A stretch of 64,000 nt of DNA, from contig CAJNOP010000316.1 of the NCBI GenBank assembly GCA_905250075.1, positions 124,001-188,000 of the forward strand. The letters are read 5' to 3'. The first letter of the stretch is position 1, and the number at the start of each line of letters is the position of its first letter. A model generated the notes under the pieces. That model saw nothing but the letters and a program-made list of their open reading frames with translations. It did no database searches and was not told where the DNA came from. Source of the stretch: Rotaria sp. Silwood1 (Eukaryota > Rotifera > Eurotatoria > Philodinida > Philodinidae). Of the stretch, positions 48,290 through 60,868 are shown piece by piece. Made by a program: the position numbers and the translations under genes.

Positions 48290-50269
48290 TATTTTCTCGA
48301 AAAAACTATCTGGTAAACATGCAATGATGAAACACGTACTTCTCTACTCAGACTGTTTTAAGCATCTGAAGTTTTGCCCTACTAATGCATGAGTTACCAC
48401 TGAGACTCTTCGTACAGCTATTAAATTTGTTCAAATATACAGTTCTGTATTTTCTAACTCGAAATATTTGAAAAATGCTGTCAGTGCGCGAAAAGATCGA
48501 TAGTAATTGATGTGAAAATAGTTGTGTTCCATCAACATATGAGTTTATTTTGACCAATCAAGATGCTATTGGTAAACAACAGAGTCCTTTATAAGAAAGT
48601 TTCACATAAAATTAAATTAGATACTTGTCACTTCGTGACATTTCCTGATTTTCGAATAATAAATATTGAACTGAATCAAAATTTTTGACTATTTGTATGA
48701 GATCCGAACAATCAGATTATTGTTAACAAGAAGAACTCAAAAGAATGTCGACAAGTGAAAAGCTGTGATGAATCCTGCTCGAGTAATTTCAGCCGTTGTT
48801 GAATCTGAGAACTGTTTACTATCTTAGGCATTCGTGACAAAGTGAAATGCACGTGTAAAGCTATATTCGCTTCTTCTAAAATCACTGAAAGATTTGAAAT
48901 GGATACAGTCAACTATTGTAGCTAAATCAGAGGAGGACCTCAACAAGAATCCAACAGAAGGATGCATCAGTAGCTGTGACCGTTATTTAACATACGATGA
49001 ACCCAAATTCACACCCAGAACCACAACTTATTTCCTGAATGACTCATAGTTCAAAAAAAAAGTCGGAAATCGCTAGGAATCCTGATCAATCCTCTTTCGA
49101 ATCCCGTCAAAATCTTTGAGTTTCGTGGCTACACTCTTTCTTCAGGACTTTGTCGTTCTCTCAAGAGAAAAGAGCGAATCCTTGAATAGTCCTGATTGGA
49201 TCAGTCAACGATCTGGAACAGAACCACCAAGGATTTTCGCTGAAGTAGTACAATTTTGATCCCTGTCAGAATTCGCAGCTGTTTACAGACAAATAAAGTG
49301 ATTCCGCCAAAATCTTACAAGGCTTTTTCTTAGTAGGTTTTTTCTAAATTGTTTTTGATGTTAGTGTTATATTCGTTCGATAAAAACCAATTTTTAGAAT
49401 TTTTTCTCAAGGATATTTTTGAGAAATTATTAAAACAGGGTGCTAATTGTAATTTGGTTATTTCGATATTTTTTCATTGCATAGCTGATTCTACTCTGTG
49501 GCATAATTTCCGGTGAAGTCGTGGATAGCTTCATTGATTCATAAGAAAAATTATAAATACATTTTTGAAACCGAGTGGAAAAATTAAATGTAAATAGTGT
49601 AATTTTGCCAATCGAAAAAGAATATTGGGAAGACTATTGTAGTTTCATAATTTTTTTGAGATGATTTCTATTTGTATAAAACTGGAATAGTACTTTAAAT
49701 TTAACTCAGAATTTAAAATATTGAAAGTTGAAGTTACATATAATGATATGATATAATCCAGCCAGCTAAACTAATCGGTATGTATATTGAAGGTCTAGAT
49801 ATCAATAGTCAATGTGTTCACTTATTTTCTAGTCTGTTCAGAAAATCTTGCAACGATCCTGCTAGGAAAACTGGTAGTATCCTTGAGAAAACCTAGATCA
49901 ATATAGCATTATATGAACAGAAATTTCTTTTTCGATTCGGAATCATTGAAACCCTAGTGGATCTTGATCCAAAAACAGTAGAAAACTGACAAGAACCCTG
50001 ATTCTATGCTGTTTCGAGTCCTACTAGCATCTTGGCATTCCATGGCTAAACACTTCTTTCAGGATTTCATCAAGGATTTTCCTTAGGGGTGCGATTTGAC
50101 AATATCTGGTCATAAAGGAACAAAAATTTTTAAACTTCCCTTTCATCCGCAATGATCAAAGCAATGTACTATATCCTATTCTCACAGGAATATACCTATC
50201 AATGAAAAAGGAATATTCATCTCTTCGTTAATGAGAAGAGACCTTTTATATTTTAATTGGGTTACGAGA
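48290..50269. other. Intergenic, old repeat DNA
   Basis: No gene. Two stretches, about 49075-49190 and 50000-50095, share weak direct similarity (TTTCGAATCCC/TTTCGAGTCC, then GTGGCTACACTCTTTCTTCAGGA against ATGGCTAAACACTTCTTTCAGGA), suggesting an old dispersed repeat. Confidence 0.4.
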
Positions 50270-50880
50270 GCTTCCATACAGCTCCTCTCAGTTTTACATC
50301 GACTGTTTGCTGACAAAATTTAAGTATGATAGCCTGGTAATACAGAAATTGATAGTTCGATTTTCATTCAACTCATGGACTAACTCAAGCAGAGCAGGCT
50401 TAGAAGTCGATTTTATCGAAAACTAGCCTCGAAATCTTACTATTTTATTCTTCTTGACTGTTCTTTCAAAATTTTGATTTCATCATTAAATAGAGCAGAA
50501 AAAGTTACCCATTTAGAATAGCTTTCAGATCTAGATTTCTAGCACTCATTTTTTGGAAAGATTTGCAAACTCAGGAAAAAACCAGCACTTAATACAACAA
50601 CTGAAAGGCACAGTTTTTCTATCCATCTACACCGGCACCCTTTAATCGAATGATTAAATCGACATTTTGAAAGAACATTCACCAAGAATAAAACAGCCAG
50701 TTTCCGAGGCTTCTTTTTCGATAAAATCGACTTTTGAGTCTGCTCTGTCGCAGTTAATTCATGAGTCGAATGAAAATCAAACATAAATTGTTGCACAACT
50801 TAATAATGACTACAAGACTAGCATACTCAAATCTTGTCAGAAAAAAGTCGATGTAAATCTGGAAGGAGTCGAAACATCTT
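50270..50880. mobile_element. Foldback element with arms of about 230 bp
   Basis: The left arm (50270-50505) contains TTTTACATCGACT, GATTTTCATTCAACTCATG, AGTCGATTTTATCGAAAA and TGTTCTTTCAAAAT; the right arm (50632-50880) read on the other strand gives TTTACATCGACT, GATTTTCATTCGACTCATG, AGTCGATTTTATCGAAAA and TGTTCTTTCAAAAT in the same order. Identity about 75-80%. No coding content; the 85-codon frame inside is spurious. Target duplication not resolved. Confidence 0.7.
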
Positions 50881-52657
50881 ATACATATTTGTATTCTTTC
50901 TTTTTGTATTGACTTTACATATAAACGAAAAAACTACAAATATTTCACTGTAATAGCTTAAATCCCAAAACCTAAATTTGAAAAATTTTGACCTATAGTG
51001 GCCGGATGTTGTCATATAGCAACATAAAGCCATTAGGTACCTTTGCGTTTCTTTGTTCCGATAAATCGACTATTGCAACCTCTTTTATGTCGAAAAGGGA
51101 TAATGACGCATTCATCACAAGTAATAAATATAAAAAGATATGAACTTGTGAAATTTTATCATCATTGTCTTAATATATATAGGATACTACTAATTAAAAA
51201 AATTCAATAATGAAAAGTGCTTGATAACAAAAATGTTACAAAGAAGAAAATATATAAAACAGAGATGGGTATAGGACAACGTCATCTATCCTGTACTCAG
51301 CTCTGGTACGGAAGCATGATGGCCGTAAATTGTCGATCCTGACTATGGAGATGGAATGGTTACCGATGATCGGCCAGGTTTGTGCTGATCAATTAACACT
51401 ATAAAGACAGGGTGACAATACCATTTATACGGTACATATGTAGGCTAGTCCGATAACATTTCAGTATGATATGGATCTGATTTTCTAATTAGATAGTACA
51501 TCTATAGAACGATTATGAAAATGAAATTTAACACAAGCACTCATTATCTAAGTCAGTGTCTTATTTTATTTAGTAAATAAACGATACAGTAAAGAGAAGA
51601 TGCAGTAGTAGACATGCTTACTTTCAAATAACTCATTTCTCTTAAAGAATTTGTGGTCAGGTTTTTCTGACCACTTTTAATTAAACTCTTTATGGATCGG
51701 CGATGTATATATTTGTTGCGATTTCTTTTCAAACTCAAACGATGCATGTATAAATTTAGGATGAAAAATAATTTCGTATGCAATTAGTGTATATATCATG
51801 TAGAAAACTATTCACTTTAAACTGCTTTCATTCAAAAGATGATCCGATAAATAAACACATAGAAATAAATTTATTTACGTGCACCTCTTCCTTTGTGCGA
51901 TTTATCGATGAAGAGTGAATGTAATATTTCGAACGTTTCAAGTTAAAGAGAACTCGAGCGATACAGTAATATTAGTGATGATTATAAAGTTTCCCATTCC
52001 TCCGCGTGGCTTAAAAAAAGGATCCGTTCTCGCTACAACTTTCTTTGAAACCGCTAGGACTCAATCAAGGTGCGTCTTTTCCTTCAGAAAATTAGTGAAT
52101 GCTTTAAAATCTAGAAAAAAAATCACTGAGAGTATCTCTAATACAGTTTGATTCTTAACATTTTTCGATTAGTGCAAATTTTGTAATATGTGCCAAAATT
52201 CAGTGACAAAAAAGCTATCGCAAAGTAGTGATTACGTACTCCATTTTGGCTAAGATTGGAATAAAAAAGTTGCACTTCAAATGGTGCCACTGTTTAAGAG
52301 ATAATAGAGAAAGTTTTAAACATTTCTTCTAAAAAGTGATTCTGAGGAAAACAAGAAAGAATGTGAAGCATTGTCTGCTTTCGCAATGTGAATCTTTTTA
52401 TCGTTTCCTCTTTTTTCGATCAAAATATGAATTTCAATTTTTCATTTACATTCTGCGGACAAGATAATTGAAACTATATATCGATTAGAAGAATAAAACG
52501 AAAACCTTAAAAACTTTAAATCGCTATGCGTACAGGACAAGGTTTTCTTCAAGAATTTCGTTTTTGTTCTTTCCAGGAAAAACTGTCCTGTCCTAAAAGG
52601 ACTAAATTTCCAAAATTTAATTATGGCTCTCAATCTGCAGATCAGTTATTTTAATGT
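50881..52657. other. Intergenic with a 46-bp hairpin
   Basis: No gene. A 46-bp palindrome at 51260-51305 begins CAGAGATGGGTATAGGA and ends in its near-complement TCCTGTACTCAGCTCTG, like two hAT ends joined with almost nothing between; no 8-bp duplication flanks it. Confidence 0.4.
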
Positions 52658-53044
52658 TGGGATGCACCAGTTCCCGTCCGCATCGGTCGGCTGGGTATCT
52701 AGCTGTACTGGATATCCAGTAAACTGACCTAGAGTTGATTCGACAATCAGTATCTCTGTTTTTCACCAAAGGTTTTCAGGTCAAGAAATCCAGATCTGAA
52801 ATCAGAATTTCAAAATTTTGGATTTAACTTTTTTGCCAAAAATATGACTTTTTTGTAAAAAACACCTTTTTCAGTGGAAAAGTCAAACTCAAAATTTTGA
52901 AAAATCTCTTACAGATTCCGATGTCTCGACTTCGATAATCCTTGGTGAAAAACAGAAATACTGATTATCAAACCAGTTCTAGGTCAGTTTACTGGATATC
53001 CGGTAGAACTGAATACTCAGTCCGAGTGGACTGGTGCACCCCTA
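52658..53044. mobile_element. Inverted-repeat element, hAT-like ends
   Basis: The right end on the other strand begins TAGGGGTGCACCAGTC; the left end is TTGGGATGCACCAGTT. The arms run about 140 bp and share GGATATCCAGTAAACTGACC and CTGTTTTTCACCAA. Ends of the form YAGGGGTGCACC are common in hAT miniature elements. Length about 387 bp, arms roughly 75% alike; no clear target duplication. Confidence 0.7.
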
Positions 53045-55994
53045 GCTCCATGGTCTAAATTTTACTATATAAAGTGCACTGAAAAAAAACAGATTGTATG
53101 GAACCGTAACATGTAATAAGTTCGAATTATGCCGCACTAATAGATCAAAAGACCGCAAAGAATAATGGTTACTAACAGAGAATCTACATTGGCTATAGTT
53201 CAACACAAAGAGTTGGCTCCTAGTATGTTGTTATGACTGGTTTTTATTACAGTTCACTGACTACTCTTAAAAAGTAGGCATGCGCAAAGGGCAGATGAAC
53301 TGTTTATCATCGATACGTCATCTGTAATTGTTCTTGACCACTTTTCAATGGAATTGGAGAGTAAAGTTCATCATATAGTATTGATGATATCAATTTCATG
53401 ATAAAAATATCTAATTATTTTCTTCCAAAGATGTTTTCAACTATCCCGAATTGAGAATCATCGTGCTTATGTAATACGAACAATATTTCACGGTTTAGAA
53501 TCCTTTACTATTGAGAAGCTATCATGTTTTAAATATATGTGATTAAAACAACTCTTTATCATTATCCTGATCACTAGAGTGAAAATCGCGGATTTCTTGA
53601 AGATATAATTCGAAGAAAAAATACGTCTACACATGCTTTGAAAGTAATAGAAAAGATACAAACCATCAATGTACAAGACTACTTGCTAAAATACTTGCTG
53701 ATATAAAAATTTGATTATCTATATACTGTAGAGTAATTTCAGAGACTATCAGAGCTGTTTGTGTGTACTATGCAGAATATCCATAACTGAATAACTCAAA
53801 CAGCAGGGACGAATCTTGGTATTCTTGCGCACTAGACATCTATTTCTCTATAAACCACAACTGCCTCCATTCAAGTAACACTACTTTATCATTATTGGGT
53901 GACTGCTTGAAGAAAACTCGGGTCATATAGTCTTTATTTTCAATTTTCTACGCAGAAAATCGATTTTTAATGAAGCACAAAGCGTTACATACCTCTTCCA
54001 CATGAGACTGCATCGTTCACCTATGTAGTTGTGGACGCTATTGATCAATCAAGAAGTTTGCGTTGCTACTGCTTATTTGTCACGTATAAAAAATGATTAA
54101 AAGCTATACAAATAATCTCTAAACAGAAAAGAAATTGATTTAGCATTTATTATTAATGATGAATAATCGGGTGATCTATATGTAAAAGGTACTTTTTTTC
54201 CTTCACTTTCAAATTCTCTTTGCTTATAATGCTCGGGGTTGATCAAAAGTTCTGATTCCAGTGTTTAAAATTTTATAAAATATTTAATATCGAAAGTTTT
54301 ATTGTACGAATTCATAGTAGATGCCTCGTCTATAATAACGTATATGCCAACTCTATCTTAGATTTAATTCTAACATTCTTTTAGATTAAGATAATAAAGA
54401 ACATTTTCGAAAGAGAATTTTAAAAACTTTGGAGAAGCTGTTAGAAAGGATGGAACTTTGTAGAAATAATAATGGTGAGATATTTCGAACATTTAATAAG
54501 GTAAAACTAAAAATATCTCTTTCTTTTTTATATTTTTACGTGATGTTATCAGAACTTTTGGTCAGCCCTAAGTAGACTTTCTCTGAAAAAATATTAGACT
54601 TAAATTAACTATTTTATTAATTTTAAACAACGGAATCAGAACGTTCGGTACACTCTAGATATGTAGCGTAATGTTGCCTAAAAAACGCTATGAAGTTTTT
54701 ACCAATACACTATTCCTCATTGGGTTTTTTACAGCTAAGTTTGATTCTTCTGTGAGCATTGATTGAAGTGAAAATTGGATTCAGTCCAGTTTGTAAACTA
54801 GTGAACGTCACATGGTACAATTTGTCGTATAAAAAAGAAGATCTGGCTTAGCAATCTTATTTAAAAAAGGGTGGCTTCACAAATGAGTGATGAATATAAG
54901 ATTTTAAAAAAAACTGTTTGAAAGGACCTTGTTGGATTTCGTGATCTATCTTGAATCAAGATATCATATGTGATTTTGTAGAGGAATTTATGCCGCATCG
55001 AGCGATATCTAAGAAATCGAGTTTTCTTCAAATTTTGTTGTTAAATTCAATTCAATACAGTTATAGATGCTCTTCAATTTGTATACAGTTAATATTTTTC
55101 ATCCTTGCATTCTTCTGCGTACTTAAAAATGATTTCTTTTCTTAGGTCAAGGTTTTTCTTGACTATGTGATGCTCCCACGTTTCCAGCTCTATGATACAA
55201 AAAAATAAGTATCAACGTTGAACATTCACAAAAATTGGACATTATGGAGTTTTATATGGATTATAGACAACACCATTCGGAACAGCAGGGAGTGATTGTC
55301 AATTTGAAGATTGTTCGATAGAATACTTTTTTCTCCTATATAGAAAGATTGGTATGTTGACAATATTTGAACAATACTCAACAGCCCTATTATATTTCTT
55401 TATATTCTAATGATCAGCATGACATCGCTGATGAACTAATACAAATACTTAGGGAAATCCAAAAAAAGTGGCAGTGACACTTTGTCACCGTAAAATGAGC
55501 TTTAGAAAAATTTCTTTTTATATGCAAGGATAGTACAAACGGTGCTCTATTTTTCTATAGTATTGAATCATTATTCAATTAATATCATAATAATAAAATT
55601 TCTATGAGAACTACTTTTCCATCATATGTGACGGTTATACTAATGCCTACTTAAAAAAAGAGGGAATGGATATTTTTTGAATAATTTCTGATAGAAAAGA
55701 GATAGAGAGCTGCGGATTTCATTGTTCAAAAGAGCAGACAAAGATGCATCGAATCATACATTACAGGTTTATTTTTTAACATAATTTTTTAAAGATTTTC
55801 AATGAATTCCTTTGAAAAAGCCTCCCGCGTGAAGTGTTCACAACAGTTTTTCAATTGTCATGGGCATATTCAAATCACTAATGGAACTTTTACGAAACTG
55901 CACAATGTTCAGATGTTTAGAATTACTCACTCAGGTGTTACAGATATTCTAGTCGGAGCTCTAAGTGATTTTTCTAGCCAGTTCTGCGAAAATA
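53045..55994. other. Intergenic with remnants of mariner-like ends
   Basis: No gene supported. Around 54238-54660 three related ends occur: GATCAAAAGTTCTGATTCC (forward), and reversed copies of ACCAAAAGTTCTGATAAC (about 54545-54565) and CGAACGTTCTGATTCC (about 54635-54650), probably a degraded miniature Tc1/mariner element. Confidence 0.4.
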
Positions 55995-56490
55995 CAGTGA
56001 ATCTCAATAGAATTTCTCCCCTATGTATTTTTTTGCTTGAGGCCTCCTCCCCCACCCAAGACCCACTTTTTGGCAGGTAAATTGACTTTTTGACCTTTTT
56101 TCTCCAAATAAAATGGGTGAAATAAAAATTCCGAGCCCGTCATACCTTGCAGTTGATGATGCTCTTTCAAACAAAAAAAAATTTAAATATATTGAATGGA
56201 AATCCACGGAAAAATTTGGGTTGCCAAATTAGCCAAAAATAGCGAAAAATAGGTAATTTGGCAACCCAAATTTTTCCGTAGATTTCCATTCAATATATTT
56301 AAATTTTCTTTTGTTTGAAAGAGCATCATCAACTGCAAGGCATGACGGGCTCGGACGTTTTATTTCACCCATTTTATTTGGAGAAAAAAGGCCGAAAAGT
56401 CAATTTACCTCCCAAAAAGTGGGTCTTCAGTCGGGAAGAAGGCCTCAAGCAAAAAAATACATAGGGGAGAAATTCTATTGAGATCCACTG
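55995..56490. mobile_element. Near-perfect 496-bp palindromic miniature element
   Basis: Arms of about 230 bp are near-identical (over 90% by eye), with a loop of about 20 bp near 56240. Left end CAGTGAATCTCAATAGAA, right end (other strand) CAGTGGATCTCAATAGAA, each bordered by TA (55993-55994 and 56491-56492), pointing to a Tc1/mariner-type element. The high arm identity means recent origin or arm homogenisation. The sequence would fold into one long hairpin in RNA or single-stranded DNA. Confidence 0.88.
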
Positions 56491-59086
56491 TATTTTTCTT
56501 ACTGAAATTGACCATCGTAGATGGGTGTCAGTTTCTGGTTTCGTTTCGGAAACTCAGAATCCGGGGTGGGTTTCGTTCCCGGGAACCCAGAACCTGATAC
56601 GGGTTGCGTTCTCGGGAACTCGGGAACGCATACTGACTTGATACAGATTGAACGAATAAGCACGTCCATATGTCTCAATATAATCAGAAACGTTCAGAAA
56701 CAAACCTACGAGTGGGTTTTATTCCTTGTGAATGAAGCTCTAGGGAACGGGGAACTCGAACATCTCTATCATCATATTCTGCTTCAACATACATATATTC
56801 AAGTTTTCTTCTACCATTGGCAGAAAAATTTCGATTAACGTAGAAACTAACTTGGCGAATATAAAAGTGATTGCAAATAACAGACAAACTTTATGAACCA
56901 TACGAACTTAAGAAATATTGAATGAGTGTCCTGTGTAATGACCTATCGGTTCATACTCTTTTCATCACGTTCTTATATTGTTTCCTAGAGTGAGTAGACT
57001 GCTTTCAAGTGATGCAATAATAAAATTACTAAGTGCTTGTAACTCCTCTTTATGGCCGAACAATACCTAGGACAATCCTAGAAGTTAAGCCAGTTTAATG
57101 ATAATACTTGCTCTGAAGATTCGTTGGCCTATTTGGTTTTTCACATATATTCTCAAATTAACAGATGAGTCAGGATAAATCAACCATTGTTACTTCCTCA
57201 TATTATTAGCACCAACGATGCACACTCCGACGCTAAACGTAGACTAAAATGTCTCTTCTAGTCTAATTAGCTTAGGAAATCTTCTCGGATCACAGAACAT
57301 GTACGGTTCGAGTTTCAAGCGGGATTTCTTGTTCTTCATTCTGTTCATTTATATATTCCTTACTCTGGAATCTGCTATGACTCACATACGATGTCTATAC
57401 ATATCTCTATCAACTTTTATTGTGTCGAAACGGATTTTTGTCCAAAAACTTTCATCATTGAATTCTCTACGAAGTCCTACAGAAATGGTCAACGCGGATA
57501 TAAAAGGGATAACTCACCATAGTAATACTGCAAAAGTCTATCAGCAATCACTTTTGAGCTGTTTTTATTGATACTAACTTGTATTTTTGGCTGATACTGA
57601 AGCAACATATAAAAATTTTTAGGTAGAAAATTTCTTTTTCAGAAAAACTAGTCATTATCTTGCATGCTTTCTCTTACTATTAACACTTAAACTATTTGAA
57701 GTAGAACCGTTTCATAATGCGTCTAGCCTTGTATAGTATCGTTTATTGGCATAAATACAAACCAAAAACTTGCTTCAAGTAAAAATTCTACAACAAGTTG
57801 CCAGTATTTTTCCAAAAACTGGAAAAATACGGTGAAAAACAGGAATATTTTCGAAAATTCATGAAAGTTAACATTTATTTAACTCTATAGGCTTTTAAGA
57901 GAAGAGTTCTAATGTACACTCACAGAGTACAGCTTTCAAAGCTTAACGAAGGGGTTTATTTAATTGGTTCCTATGGTTTGACACTATAAAAACCCAGAGA
58001 GATATCAAGCAAAAGGCTAGGGAGTCATTCATGCTCAGATACCATTATTTTCTAGTACTTTGAGTGTGCTATTGAACTACAGGAAAATTGAACTGTTTTA
58101 CACTTATGATTGTTCACCGTGACCAAAATATATACATCAAAGTTTTAGAGCTAGAAGTATTTCAATGAAATCACCCTTTTTCCAGAACTATGCGCTCATT
58201 ATCTGTTACTGAAGAATCTTTTATGATTTTCATCTTCATCATGGGGTATTGGATAACGCAAGTATCGAATGATTCCATTATCCCACTTTGTCATTATGAC
58301 TTGAGAGTTTTCTGGATAATCTTAACCAGAGTCATTTTAGGAGAAATGCAGTTTTTCCAAAATCTACCGACGCGAATTTTGTTGATATCATAAAAACAGC
58401 TGTTATCTAATTAGAACTATTTACTCTGAAGACAATATCCTAAGCAAATTCTTCGCCAAAACCCAATTGAAGAGAAATCCCTCTACGAAAATTTTCTGAA
58501 TCACTTTTTATCTGTACAGCATCATATCTAATTTTCAGCGAGGTCAAAAACTCTTCAAATAGTAAAAGAACATAATGTTGAACGGTCTTTTCTCTACGTG
58601 TGACCTCACAGAGCTGATTGACAATACCTGCTACATATGTTTTGTGACAAGCGTGGCTTTACAGTAGTTAATATTTACTATTCATTTCATGCAGAATTTC
58701 GGAACATGTCTGCCTGCAGGAAAATAGTTACTATGATACGAAAAAAAAATACAAGCTTATTGATACTATTTAAGAATAGAAAAATTCACTGAATACTGAT
58801 GATAAAAAACGCTCTCTGAAGAAAATACAATTTCAAAACACTTACATTTGCTCTCTGTATTATACGAAGTCGTGTGCGCCGACGACTAGAATAACACTAA
58901 TATATCGACGTTGTTCTGTACTAGAAATAAAAACAAGACGTTGCTTATATGTACATTACTAATATAAGTTTAGTTTATGTGCCTTCATTCGTGTCTGTGA
59001 AATAACTAATTATCAAATATGCTTGAGATACCTTGTTTATTTCATACAAGTACTATTGTTTTTTTGGTTGTTCGATCGTTTATGAT
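56491..59086. other. Intergenic
   Basis: No gene supported. 56521-56640 has a short local direct repetition around CGGGAACCCAGAACC and CGGGAACTCGGGAACG. The rest is AT-rich with short spurious frames. Confidence 0.4.
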
Positions 59087-59313
59087 GGCATATTAATAAG
59101 ATATTTGATTTTTTTCCCCTTAAAAATATTATCGTCGTTTTGCTTGTTCTATCATTCATTCAGGTATATTAATGAGATACCTGATTTTTTTCCCATGAAA
59201 ATATTATTCTCATTTTGCTTATTCTATCATTAATTAAGACATTTTAATGAGATATATGTTTTTTTTTCCCCATAAAAATATTATCGTCGTTTTGCTCGTT
59301 CTATTACTCATCG
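59087..59313. repeat. Tandem repeat, three units of about 76 bp
   Basis: Units start at 59087, 59163 and 59238. Each contains TTAATRAGATA, a T-tract with CCC, AAAATATTAT and TTTTGCTYGTTCTAT. The array ends 15-20 bp before the large telomere-like block. Confidence 0.8.
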
Positions 59314-59330
59314 TTCGAACAGCTTGAAGG

Positions 59331-59708
59331 ATGGGTGTGGGTATGGGTGTGGGATGTGTGTGGGTGTGGATGGATGTGTGTGTGGGTGTGGATGGATGTG
59401 TGTGTGGGTGTGGATGGATGTGGGTGTGGGTTGGTGGGGGTGTGGGTGTGGGTGTCCGTTGATCTTCACTTCATCCACACCTAAACCCATACCCACACCA
59501 ACCTACACCCACACCCACACCAACCTACACTCACACCCACACCCTCACCCACACCCACACCCACACCCCACCCACACCCACACCCACACCCACACCCCAC
59601 CCACACCCACACCCACACCCACACCCACACCAACCTACACCCACACCCACACCCACACCCACACCCCACCCACACCCACACCCACACCCACACCTACACC
59701 CACACCCA
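59331..59708. repeat. Telomere-like foldback, largest block
   Basis: The G arm at 59331-59453 contains a unit of about 24 bp (GTGTGGATGGATGTGTGTGT) repeated about three times. The spacer is TCCGTTGATCTTCACTTCAT. The C arm at 59475-59708 consists of CACACC/CCACAC units punctuated by repeated CACCAACCTACACC and CACACCCCACCC variants, indicating higher-order duplication. G then C order. Confidence 0.88.
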
Positions 59709-60273
59709 ACTAAATAGACCTTTGGAAAGTTATTCTGATGTAAATTCTGCATGTGTATGAAAGTTTTAGTTTTTATTGAATACTGATATTCAAAGAAAAT
59801 AATGAATCGGATACGAAGGAACCAGTATAAGATAGTCAATCCGAAAAGTTAAGCCTGCACAAGGCTTTTGTAATATCGATGACAAGAATGGTTATTGAAT
59901 TTCGTTTGATCTTCTCCAAACTCCTACCGTTGTAGCTGAAGATTCGTTGCTTGTGAAGACTAATGTTTTTTTGCGTTTCAATTTTTTTATTATACAGCCG
60001 TACAAAAACACACGACAAACATATACTCTGCCATTGTGAATTTAACGTCAAAGTTTTTTTTTCTATTTACACAACACTCTGTTAACCTTGGACTGCATTT
60101 AATCATCGAAAAAAACTGCAAACGAAATAAATTTGAACTTTTTAGAGTTTCTTATTGCAACATAACTTGTTAGAATGTACTGCTCATATACTTGTTGTGC
60201 TATTCTAATTATGTAGCTCTATAAACAAGTTTTTTCATCATACACTCAATAATATGAATATATCAACAGTGCA

Positions 60274-60340
60274 GGGTGGAGTTAGCGCAGGGGATGTAAT
60301 AGAAGAAAAGATCAACAGCCGCACCCACATCCACACTCAT
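60274..60340. repeat. Telomere-like foldback (short, diverged)
   Basis: AGGGTGGAG and GCAGGGGATG, spacer AGAAGAAAAGATCAACAGC, then CGCACCCACATCCACACTC. Confidence 0.5.
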
Positions 60341-60544
60341 CCAAAACTCAGTAATATCTTTACCAAATCAGAAAATTTGGTGAAAATGCCAGGCACATGC
60401 CATGAATTTCCAAGTCTAGTTGTGAATGTCACGTCAAGAAGCTTTTGTTTCCATATTTTTGCCATTCAATATTAATTTTGACAATAAATTGAATAACATC
60501 GTTTTTTATCTTCATTGCTTTAATTAGGCAGTTTTTTCTCAGTA

Positions 60545-60651
60545 AGAGTATGATTGTGGGTGAATATAAGTGCGGGCATGGACCTTTCGTCTATTCACAC
60601 CTGTAAATACGCTCATACCATAGAGCATTCAACCCCACATCCACACTTGAA
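60545..60651. repeat. Telomere-like foldback (diverged)
   Basis: GAGTATGATTGTGGGTG and GTGCGGGCATGG, then CACACCTGTAAATACGCTC and CCCCACATCCACAC. Confidence 0.45.
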
Positions 60652-60868
60652 GTGAATTACCTACTGAGAAGCCGTCTAGTCATCACTAAAATATGATAAA
60701 GAGCTATTATTGCTGATGTAGCCTTTGAAGATAATATTTGGTTATTTTTCTTCACTTTATAAATATCACACGCACAAACTATATCAGTTGAGTGCAGTGG
60801 GAAAAAATCCAGTGTTCGCCTCTACGTTACTTTATTAAAAGAAAAAGACGAAATCAAACATTTTCGGA

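Larger units (their letters stand above)
59709..60868. other. Intergenic with two diverged telomere-like foldbacks
   Basis: Foldbacks at 60274-60340 and 60545-60651. 60780-60868 is the presumed 5' flank of the next gene. Confidence 0.5.

Noticed and set aside
50539-50796. 85-codon minus-strand frame
   Set aside because: Lies in the arm of the foldback; its mirror arm is not open in the matching frame.
56521-56838. 105-codon frame with repeated Gly-Asn-Pro-Glu phrases
   Set aside because: The first part is a short local DNA repeat (CGGGAAC units); no splice or family support.
59308-59839. Frames up to 129 codons across the telomere-like block
   Set aside because: Repeat translation, no composition or domain typical of protein.
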